This document shows, piece by piece, positions 17,214-23,229 of a stretch of 35,706 bases of DNA. The stretch's first letter is position 1, and each line of letters starts with the position of its first letter. The notes beneath the pieces were generated by a model, which saw nothing but the letters and a program-made list of their open reading frames with translations, was not told the origin of the DNA and made no database searches. The DNA lies in NCBI GenBank assembly GCA_002449955.1, contig DJYD01000048.1:1-35706 (forward strand). Reading direction: 5' to 3'. A program made the position numbers and the translations under genes. The stretch is from Lachnospiraceae bacterium UBA6987 (lineage in GTDB: Bacteria > Bacillota > Clostridia > Lachnospirales > Lachnospiraceae).

Positions 17214-18729
17214 ACGGCTGGTTGACGATGCCGGCGTAGAGCGGCAGGTCGTCCGCGCTCGTCAGCAGGAAAAGGAAGGGTCGGTCGAAGATGAGCGCGA
17301 CTTCATCCGGTAAGGCGGCTTGTTTTGACGGTGCTGCGAGCGTAAACGATACAGCTCTGACGCCTTCCTCATTGGCGATCAGGCGGGAAGCCTGCCTGAA
17401 CTCCCTGAGATAAGCGGGCATGTCCGTGAGACCGGAAAAGTCCGCTTCGGTTTCCGAGAGCGTTTTGATAAGGCCGAGCCGCCGGAAGTTTTCCTTCAGG
17501 TCGTTTTCCGCGGTAATGTCGAAGCGCGGCAGGGTCAGATGGACCTTGGCAGGCCTCCAGGCAAGGCCTTCGCCGATCTCGCCCCAGCCGGCCCGGTATT
17601 CCTTACGAATAAGTGTTCCGACAAAGGTCGAATAGGTCTCATTCCGCAGAAGTTCTTCAGGCGTAAAGCCGACTTCGCCGCCGTTTGGAAGGATCAGCCA
17701 CATCCTCATACCGCCGCCCATTTTGACGGACACCGCCTCAAAACTGTCGCCCAGAACATATGTGGTACTTTCAATGTCCTGACGCATGTAAGTGACGTTT
17801 TGCTCGGCATCGGCCCCGCTGAACGTACCTGCGAATGAATCGCTTTTCTTGAATCCGTCCCATTTGACGTCCAGATTCACGGTGGAGACAAGCATGGCCA
17901 GGGTATCCGGATCCGTCCTCACGCCGTTCACGTACTCTGCCGGCAGCAGGCCGTCAGTCGCTTCTTTGATCCAGGTGCGGAGCGCCTTGTTGTATCCCTC
18001 GGAGCCCATTTCGCCGCGGAAGGAAGAAGCAAAGTACGTATCCGCCAGTGTCTTTACCGTGTCTTCGTGATAGGAGAGCTCCTTATCCAACCAGAGAGAA
18101 TTGGAGAGGACGCTTTTGGCTTCGTGCGTATAGAGAGAATTCGCGAGGTAAATCGACGAGGCCTGCTTCCGCAGCGTTTCAATACTGTCCGCGCCGAGCA
18201 GCTGCAGGATCTCTTCGCGGCTTTCGCCGCCGGTGCACTCCGCAAGCATCGCGAGAGCCATGTAACTGTTCAGGGGAGAGTAGAGGCGGTTTGTGTGGTT
18301 TCCCTCCGTCTCCGCCCCGCCCAGGATCTCCGCCATGCTGCGGGTAAAGAAATCCGCAAGCGGGATGCCGCTTCCCTTTGCCTCGCCGGCCTTCTGCAGA
18401 TCCTCCGCGGACCGGCTTCTTTCCGGGTGTTCGGCTTCTCCGAGAGCATAAGCCTTCATGACCAGCCCGCTTCGGATATGGAAGGTCCCGTCCAGGATCA
18501 GGGCGAGTGCGAGCACGGCCAGTACCGGCACGGCGATCCGGAGGAACTTATGTTTCTGGAAAGCGCCGGCGACGGCGCCGAAGAGCCCCCTGATCCTTTT
18601 TCCAAGTCTTTTCTTCTCCGCTGCCGGAGCCTTTTCGCCAAGCGCTTCCCATGCCTTTTTCGGCGCGCCAGCTTCGACGAGCTGCATATCGACGCCGTTC
18701 AGGGCGTCTGAAATATCCATTTTATTCAT
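17212..18729 (-). CDS. Membrane-anchored serpin with anti-sigma-like N-terminus
   Basis: The start at 18729 overlaps the sigma-factor stop (ATGAATAA) and follows AGGAGGAGG, giving 505 residues. Residues 1-60 are cytoplasmic and begin MDISDALNGVDMQLVEAGAP, resembling the N-termini of Firmicutes membrane anti-sigma factors. A single helix spans about 64-80. Residues ~120-505 are a serpin: SPLNSYMALAMLAECTGGES, LANSLY, and the C-terminal signature FDRPFLFLLT (481-490). The hinge EEGVRAVSFT (454-463) lacks the small-residue run of efficient inhibitors, so inhibitory power is uncertain; counting from the hinge puts the P1 region near Lys469-Gln470. The topology is sigma-binding part inside, serpin outside. 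Inferred role: an anti-sigma factor whose external sensor is a serpin. A surface inhibitor merely co-transcribed with the sigma gene is the alternative. Confidence 0.85.
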   Translation of the reverse strand: MNKMDISDALNGVDMQLVEAGAPKKAWEALGEKAPAAEKKRLGKRIRGLFGAVAGAFQKHKFLRIAVPVLAVLALALILDGTFHIRSGLVMKAYALGEAEHPERSRSAEDLQKAGEAKGSGIPLADFFTRSMAEILGGAETEGNHTNRLYSPLNSYMALAMLAECTGGESREEILQLLGADSIETLRKQASSIYLANSLYTHEAKSVLSNSLWLDKELSYHEDTVKTLADTYFASSFRGEMGSEGYNKALRTWIKEATDGLLPAEYVNGVRTDPDTLAMLVSTVNLDVKWDGFKKSDSFAGTFSGADAEQNVTYMRQDIESTTYVLGDSFEAVSVKMGGGMRMWLILPNGGEVGFTPEELLRNETYSTFVGTLIRKEYRAGWGEIGEGLAWRPAKVHLTLPRFDITAENDLKENFRRLGLIKTLSETEADFSGLTDMPAYLREFRQASRLIANEEGVRAVSFTLAAPSKQAALPDEVALIFDRPFLFLLTSADDLPLYAGIVNQP

Positions 18730-19279
18730 GCCACAGATCCTCCTCCTGAAGGAAATGCCAAAGCTTGTTCCTGGTACGCTCGAGACGCATCTTGACGCTG
18801 CCTTCGCTCGCGCGCAGCTCGGCTGCGATCTCACGGATGGGGCAGGCATACCAGTAGCGAAGCAGAAAGATGCGGCGGTCCTTTTCTTTCAGCTGCTTTA
18901 CAAAGCGGCTCAGGGCATCCCGGAGCGCAAGCTCGTCCGCGATGGCGTTTTCGGAACCGCTCGGAAGCAGGTCGGCCAACTCCTCAAGGCTTTCCTCGTA
19001 AGCTGCCGCAAGCTTCCGCTTCGGGTCCTTCCGCCGCTTGTCGATCGCGAGCTGGCGGGAGAGCATGCCGAGATAGGAGCGAAGAGAGGCGGGTTCCGCC
19101 GGCGGGACCGTCCGCCAGAGCTTAAGGAGCACGTCGTTTTCCACTTCTTCGACGTCCGAAGGATCCGCCAGGATCTGCCCTGCGATATAACGGCAGTAGG
19201 CGCCGTATTTTTCTCTGATGCTCCCGAGCGCATCATCAGAGCGCCTGAAAAGCGCCGCGATCAATGCTTTGTCATCCAT
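18722..19279 (-). CDS. ECF RNA polymerase sigma factor (serpin-linked)
   Basis: Alternative sigma factor of the extracytoplasmic-function group. The start at 19279 gives MDDKALIAALFRRSDDALG, the usual beginning for this clostridial ECF type; an in-frame ATG at 19342 adds 21 unrelated residues, and neither has a strong ribosome site. The 185 residues include region 2 (YGAYCRYIAGQIL through ENDVLLKLWRTVPP) and region 4 with its helix-turn-helix (CPIREIAAELRASEGSVKMRLERTRNKL). The gene overlaps the serpin start by 8 bases, the tight coupling typical of sigma/anti-sigma pairs. An upstream palindrome and TGTAAC/TGTCAC motifs suggest autoregulation. Confidence 0.9.
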   Translation of the reverse strand: MDDKALIAALFRRSDDALGSIREKYGAYCRYIAGQILADPSDVEEVENDVLLKLWRTVPPAEPASLRSYLGMLSRQLAIDKRRKDPKRKLAAAYEESLEELADLLPSGSENAIADELALRDALSRFVKQLKEKDRRIFLLRYWYACPIREIAAELRASEGSVKMRLERTRNKLWHFLQEEDLWHE

Positions 19280-19301
19280 GATCTGCTCACTTTCGTGACG
19301 T

Positions 19302-19331
19302 GTGACAGGGATAATATCCCCGTATGTTACA
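19302..19331 (-). promoter_or_regulatory. Dyad and TGTAAC/TGTCAC motifs upstream of the ECF-serpin operon
   Basis: A perfect hyphenated palindrome GGGATA-A-TATCCC occupies 19308-19320. On the reverse strand TGTAAC (19331-19326) and TGTCAC (19307-19302) flank it. TGTAAC resembles ECF -35 elements, but no clear CGTC-type -10 is found at the usual 16-base spacing, so the promoter is not pinned down. Confidence 0.35.
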
Positions 19332-19333
19332 AA

Positions 19334-19359
19334 GGCCTTCATTTATAGAAACGAAGGCC
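19334..19359 (-). terminator. Hairpin after the DUF4367-like anti-sigma gene
   Basis: GGCCTTC (19334-19340) and GAAGGCC (19353-19359) pair, with extra pairing of the AT-rich inner bases. Reverse-strand sequence after the stem is TTTGTAAC, a short U-run. It lies about 30 bases after the anti-sigma stop and separates the two ECF operons. Confidence 0.6.
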
Positions 19360-19387
19360 GGAGAAGGAAAGTAACGCATTAAGCTCA

Positions 19388-20077
19388 TCACTGAACAATC
19401 TTAAGGTTCTCAATAATCTTCACATTTGTCTCATGCGGCAGATCACTGTTCATGGCGAAGAAATATTTGCCGTCAGTATCGTGCCAAATGTAGTCGCTGG
19501 CGTCATCTGTAGAAACATAACAATCCACAGTGTATCCGGCAATCGTCAAGGTAAAATGATCACGGTCATTGCTGATGTATATTGCAGATCCAGAATGTGC
19601 TTTGGCACATTCAAGGATGAAACCTTTCGAACCATCTGAGTTTTCATATAAATATGTATAGCCTTCATCATAGCTATCTTTATTGATTAAAGAAAGTTCG
19701 TCGGGCATCCATTCAGGAATAAGATCCGGAATACTGTCAGAGGGTTCTTCACCAAATATACGATATACAATGAATTCTTTATAGAAATCCTTGATCCAAT
19801 TAATAAAATCAGCTCGTGCCGTGGTGTTGAAGCTGAAGAAAGCAGTCAATAGCAGGACGAGTGTCAAGCTTGCAATCGCTATCCGTTTGCCCCGACGGCG
19901 ACGGCGAATAATTGCGGCATTGCTGGCTAATTCCAGTTCATCGATTCTCTGCCGGAAAGAAGGAGAAAACTGAACAGGATCTTTATCGAGGCATTCTTCC
20001 AGCGCAGCATTTCGCCGTTCGGCATAAATCCGGACGGCATCACTTAATTCTTTGTTCTTAAAAGGATATTTGGCCAT
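19388..20077 (-). CDS. Membrane anti-sigma-like protein, DUF4367-type
   Basis: Probable anti-sigma factor for the ECF sigma encoded 3 bases upstream. The 229 residues comprise a cytoplasmic N-terminal part (1-62) ending in the basic run IIRRRRRGKR, one membrane helix (about 66-84), and an external domain. The external part has IPDLIPEWMPDELSLINKDSYDEGYTYLYEN-type sequence (residues ~117-145), then YISNDRDHFTLTIAGYTVDCYVS and a C-terminal IIENLKIVQ; this fits DUF4367 domains that commonly follow ECF sigma factors in Clostridia. It has a GGAGTGAG ribosome site. Base composition is more AT-rich than the core genes. The signal sensed is unknown. Confidence 0.8.
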   Translation of the reverse strand: MAKYPFKNKELSDAVRIYAERRNAALEECLDKDPVQFSPSFRQRIDELELASNAAIIRRRRRGKRIAIASLTLVLLLTAFFSFNTTARADFINWIKDFYKEFIVYRIFGEEPSDSIPDLIPEWMPDELSLINKDSYDEGYTYLYENSDGSKGFILECAKAHSGSAIYISNDRDHFTLTIAGYTVDCYVSTDDASDYIWHDTDGKYFFAMNSDLPHETNVKIIENLKIVQ

Positions 20078-20080
20078 GGC

Positions 20081-20599
20081 TCACTCCGTCTGGTTCATGA
20101 TCTGTGCCAGTCTCCGCTTTGCCCTGCGGGCCTTGCTGCTGACGGCAGAAACAGTCTGATCAAGTAATACGGCTATCTCGCGGTATGAGTACCCGTGATA
20201 GTAATAGAGTTCAAGGATACTTCGGTATTCATCAGGGAGATCAAGTAAAGCTCTGGACAGCTGTTCATTCTCTCCCCATCTGACATTCGCCATCAAGGAA
20301 TTCTCGAGTTTTTCAAAATCATCGATGGGAAATTCCCTTTTGGTCCGGCGAATGTGGTCGATAGCTTTGTGTTTCGTTATTAAAGCGAGATAAGCACGCG
20401 TTTTTTGTCGGTCGGAAATATTATTTTTTTCTAATCTGTCAGCAATATATAAAAAAGCGTTCTGGACTATGTCTTCTGCATCTGATGAGTTGGGAAGATA
20501 GAAGCGTGCAACACGCATCATAAATTCAGCATACTCCTTATAGAGCGTGCTGAATTTTTGCTTTTCTTCTTCCGTGTCAAAGGTGAGCAGAAAGATCAT
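20081..20599 (-). CDS. ECF RNA polymerase sigma factor
   Basis: Second alternative sigma factor, 172 residues. Region 2 runs through YKEYAEFMMRVARFYLPNSSDAEDIVQNAFLYIADRL-like sequence (about 19-56), and region 4 carries LDLPDEYRSILELYYYHGYSYREIAVLL followed by the recognition helix SAVSSKARRAKRRL. AGGAGG sits just before the ATG at normal spacing. The anti-sigma gene starts 3 bases after its stop. A sigma-A type promoter lies immediately upstream. Its regulon cannot be told from this window. Confidence 0.92.
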   Translation of the reverse strand: MIFLLTFDTEEEKQKFSTLYKEYAEFMMRVARFYLPNSSDAEDIVQNAFLYIADRLEKNNISDRQKTRAYLALITKHKAIDHIRRTKREFPIDDFEKLENSLMANVRWGENEQLSRALLDLPDEYRSILELYYYHGYSYREIAVLLDQTVSAVSSKARRAKRRLAQIMNQTE

Positions 20600-20617
20600 G
20601 ACGGCCTCCTACAATTA

Positions 20618-20646
20618 ATTTTAGCATACGACAAACTAAAACGCAA
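20618..20646 (-). promoter_or_regulatory. Sigma-A promoter of the second ECF operon
   Basis: Reverse strand: TTGCGT (20646-20641), 17 bases, then TAAAAT (20623-20618) preceded by TGC, an extended -10. It is placed about 20 bases before the ECF start. Confidence 0.65.
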
Positions 20647-20827
20647 GAAAACAGCACAACTCGGCTTATCTGACGCTGACAATAACATCCAATGAATTCA
20701 TCTTGAAGAATAATTATGATTTAGAAAAAGATTATAATGCGTTAATATATTGTTTATGAATAGGCGACAAATTGAATCCTCTCCAAACGCTTAACAAATA
20801 GAAAAGTAAGAAACGGAGGTGCTTGCT

Positions 20828-20908
20828 ATGAGAAGAAAAACTGTGATTGCATTTTTTGAAGCAGCGGAAGACGAAGATGTAATTGATGTGTATTCGGATG
20901 GAATCTAA
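20828..20908 (+). CDS. Possible 26-residue micro-ORF
   Basis: ATG at 20828 follows GGAGGT by 7 bases. The 26 codons end at TAA and encode MRRKTVIAFFEAAEDEDVID followed by six more residues, with a basic start and an acidic remainder. I do not recognise it. It may be a real small protein, a leader peptide, or the remains of a gene truncated when the RHS cassette arrived. Confidence 0.3.
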   Translation: MRRKTVIAFFEAAEDEDVIDVYSDGI

Positions 20909-20919
20909 TAGGAGGAACT

Positions 20920-20970
20920 ATGAGGCAAGCAAAAGCATACCAGGAGCATCAAGCTGGCATAGTTATTTAG
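20920..20970 (+). CDS. Possible 16-residue micro-ORF or gene remnant
   Basis: An AGGAGG at 20910-20915 is followed by ATG at 20920, encoding MRQAKAYQEHQAGIVI before TAG. The strong ribosome site in front of so short a frame suggests the 5' end of a former gene. It ends 25 bases before the RHS frame starts and is in a different reading frame. Confidence 0.25.
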   Translation: MRQAKAYQEHQAGIVI

Positions 20971-20995
20971 TTGCTTTCAATACCGACACCCTGGA

Positions 20996-21997
20996 GTGGA
21001 GGATGGTCTGAGGCTCCAAAAGACCGTCTGTGAAAACGGAACAGAAAGGGAAACGCATTATATCTGGAATGAGGGGCGTCTGATCGCGGAGTATGACGAT
21101 ACTCAAGCGATTACAGTGCTGTATGACAGTGAAAACAGTCCGGTTGGCTTTACTGTGGAAACCGGAGAAGCGCCGAATAAGAGCACAGCAACATATATCT
21201 ACTTGAAGAATCTCCAGGGAGATATCACGCATATCCTTGACGAAGACGGAGAAACGGTAGTATCCTATACTTACGATCCTTGGGGAAATCCGACAATTCA
21301 GGGAAATACGAGTATTGCCGCCATCAATCCCTGCAGCTACCGTGGTTACTACTATGACGAGGAAACCGGTTGGTATTACCTCCAGAGCCGGTACTATGAT
21401 CCAGAAATCGGGAGATTTCTGAATGCGGATGATCCTATGACAATTGATGACAATGGTTTATTATCCAATAATAATGTGTATATTTATTGCAATAATTCAC
21501 CCATTGACAAATATGACTATAATGGTTACTACGCAATCTATGTGTCTACAAGATTACGCAATCTTATGCAAAATAATGCTCAATACTTATATAATTATGC
21601 AGAACCTAGAGTCCCTTTTATATTAGGTGCTTTGATGTGGACAAAGAAAATAATTATTATAGCAAAATTTGTAAGTTTAGTAAAAAGTAAAGGTCCTTGG
21701 GATTTAAGGAATAAACCGGAGTGGAAACTGAAGCCAGGAAATAGTTATACTTTTTATTCTCTGACTGGTCTAAGCGCAGAAGATATTGGAAATATCCATT
21801 TTGGGTTTGTGGGGTCTGTATTGTTTTCAGAGAGAATGTTATGTACCGGCTCTGGATTGTATCAGATTTATTCTGAAGGTAAGATACACTGGTCTGACTG
21901 GAAATCGTATTTTGATCAGGCAAGAGATATTTACTGCATTAAGCTTGGTCGAGCGTATTGGCGCATTTTTTTCAAAAAGTGGGCATATCAATGGTGA
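20996..21997 (+). pseudogene. N-terminally truncated RHS protein with toxin-44-like C-terminus
   Basis: A 333-codon frame, probably the detached tail of a much larger RHS/YD-repeat polymorphic toxin. Similarity begins abruptly at EDGLRLQKTV, in the middle of an RHS repeat, and the nominal GTG start at 20996 has no ribosome site. Residues about 90-172 hold the RHS-associated core: SYTYDPWGNP, YRGYYYDEETGWYYLQSRYY, DPEIGRFLNADD. After NGYYA (about 180) the variable C-terminal toxin starts: LVKSKGPWDLRN (228-239), IGNIHFGFVGSVLFSERML (264-282) and a CIKLG end. This pattern resembles polymorphic toxin type 44, whose activity I cannot state from sequence. No signal peptide remains. It looks like an orphan toxin cassette, expressed only after recombination onto a full-length gene. 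The next gene is a likely immunity protein. Confidence 0.7.
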
Positions 21998-22003
21998 ATA
22001 ATA

Positions 22004-22630
22004 ATGAAAACTCGTGCTTGTATTCCGATCTTTCTGTTTTTTATTTTTCTGGTTGAGTTAGCAGCAAGTGCTTTATGGGGTATACAAGGAATTGACCGAT
22101 TTAAAGGGGGAGATCTGCTTGCAATTTGTGTATCTCCTAACGAAAAACATGAGGCAAGAGCCTATTTACTGAACGGAGGAGCCACAACTGCCTTCGCTGT
22201 CCGGGTTGAGATTCTTGATACCGAAACGGATAAAAAACATAATATATATTACTGTTATCACAGTGAAGAAGCAGAAATGGAATGGATTGACGATCAAACG
22301 ATCATCATTAATGAGATAAAACTGAATATTGAGACCGATATTTACGATTCAAGAGATGAAAGGAAACAGGACTCTGTTTATCCGGAGTTTACCATTGAAA
22401 ATCCAATAACTTTGTTGTCGCCAGATAATCATTATAAAGCGATTGCCACGATTGAACAATGGGAAGATCAAAGACGCATAGGTTTTGTTACGATTGAGGA
22501 TCAAAGGTCAGAAATGACAAGAATCGTTTATCGCTGCGAGCCGTGCGAGAGCATTCAATTGGAATGGCTTGACGATCATACAATTCTTGTTAATGGAATT
22601 GAAATAGATGTTGAGAAAGATTGTTATTAA
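22004..22630 (+). CDS. Two-module DUF5412-like membrane protein, candidate immunity protein
   Basis: The 208 residues start 6 bases after the toxin stop, with no strong ribosome site, so translation may depend on the gene before. An N-terminal hydrophobic segment (about 5-26) should anchor or export it. Two similar modules follow. Module 1 (about 43-116) runs from VSPNEKHEARAYLLNGGATT to EMEWIDDQTIIINEIKLNIE. Module 2 (about 138-207) runs from LSPDNHYKAIATI to QLEWLDDHTILVNGIEIDVE. The conserved end EW(I/L)DD.TI..N and the SP start resemble DUF5412. Position directly after a polymorphic toxin suggests an immunity role; this is inference, as DUF5412 proteins also occur elsewhere without toxins. 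Base composition is AT-rich like the rest of the island. Confidence 0.65.
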   Translation: MKTRACIPIFLFFIFLVELAASALWGIQGIDRFKGGDLLAICVSPNEKHEARAYLLNGGATTAFAVRVEILDTETDKKHNIYYCYHSEEAEMEWIDDQTIIINEIKLNIETDIYDSRDERKQDSVYPEFTIENPITLLSPDNHYKAIATIEQWEDQRRIGFVTIEDQRSEMTRIVYRCEPCESIQLEWLDDHTILVNGIEIDVEKDCY

Positions 22631-22818
22631 CGTGCTCCCCCAAAAGCGGGGTATATTGCAATCAGAGGTTCCAGTTTGCAAGATTAACTTCGAGTCATGT
22701 GCTATATTGTATTGGCAAAGAGAGAAAAGAATAAAGACAACAGAGTTAATAGATTATAATGCAAAAGCCCTTCTTTGTCGTTCATCTTGAAACTTTTGTG
22801 AACTGCGAAGCTGGCTTG

Positions 22819-22847
22819 TTGAAATCTGTTTTTTGTCGTGTTAGAAT
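22819..22847 (+). promoter_or_regulatory. Sigma-A promoter of the yhbY-nadD/yqeK-rsfS operon
   Basis: TTGAAA (22819-22824), 17 bases, then TAGAAT (22842-22847). It lies at the right edge of the AT-rich island and leaves a leader of about 80 bases before yhbY. Confidence 0.7.
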
Positions 22848-22887
22848 AAACCTGAATAGAAAGATTGCCGCGCATGCCTCGCGTGGG

Positions 22888-22910
22888 GACAGCAGCAAAG
22901 CTCTGCTGTC
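22888..22910 (+). other. Leader hairpin before yhbY
   Basis: GACAGCAG (22888-22895) and CTGCTGTC (22903-22910) pair perfectly around a 7-base loop in the yhbY 5' leader. A GGGG run precedes the stem and another follows it. No known riboswitch core is recognised; it could modulate translation or RNA stability. Confidence 0.4.
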
Positions 22911-22935
22911 TGAAGGGGAAGTCAGAAAGGATTAT

Positions 22936-23229
22936 ATGACATTAAACAGTAAACAACGAAGCTTTCTTATTGGTCTGGCATCCAAAGAGGATGCCCTGTT
23001 TCAGGTGGGAAAAGCCGGGATCACTCCCGAAGTGTGCGAAGCGGTTTCTGACGCACTGGAAACGCATGAGTTAGTGAAGATCAAGCTCCTCAAAAACTGC
23101 TTTGACGATGTGAGAGAGGCGGGAGAGACGCTTGCCGGGCGCACCCGCTCGGAGCTTGTCAAGGTGATCGGCCGTACGGCTATTTTATACCGCCCGTCGA
23201 AAGATCATAAAAGGATCGAACTGCCGTGA
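22936..23229 (+). CDS. yhbY: YhbY-family (CRM/KH) RNA-binding protein
   Basis: Small ribosome-associated RNA-binding protein thought to help assembly of the large subunit. The start at 22936 follows AAAGGA and gives 97 residues, the normal size; the frame is open further upstream but crosses the leader. The CRM fold is recognisable: MTLNSKQRSFLIGLASKEDALFQVGKAG (residues 1-28), the helix TPEVCEAVSDALETHELVKIKLL, the LAGRTRSELVKVIGRTAILYRPS end with its basic GRT loop. In many Firmicutes yhbY (yqeI) precedes nadD, yqeK and rsfS, exactly as here; obgE or rpmA, often upstream, is absent. Confidence 0.92.
   Translation: MTLNSKQRSFLIGLASKEDALFQVGKAGITPEVCEAVSDALETHELVKIKLLKNCFDDVREAGETLAGRTRSELVKVIGRTAILYRPSKDHKRIELP

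Larger units (their letters stand above)
20647..20995. other. AT-rich gap between the ECF operon and the RHS fragment
   Basis: No conserved gene is visible here. It holds only two very short ORFs, each with a good ribosome site (20828-20908 and 20920-20970). A TATAAT at about 20732 has no well-spaced -35. The base composition shifts sharply to AT, marking the left edge of an acquired island. Confidence 0.5.

Noticed and set aside
22639..22655. Terminator after the immunity-like gene (CCCC/GGGG hairpin)
   Set aside because: A short stem followed by TATATTG; not enough to call confidently.
20600..22818. Prophage or transposon carrying the AT-rich island
   Set aside because: No integrase, transposase, terminal inverted repeats or target-site duplication was found; acquisition is suggested only by base composition and the RHS fragment.
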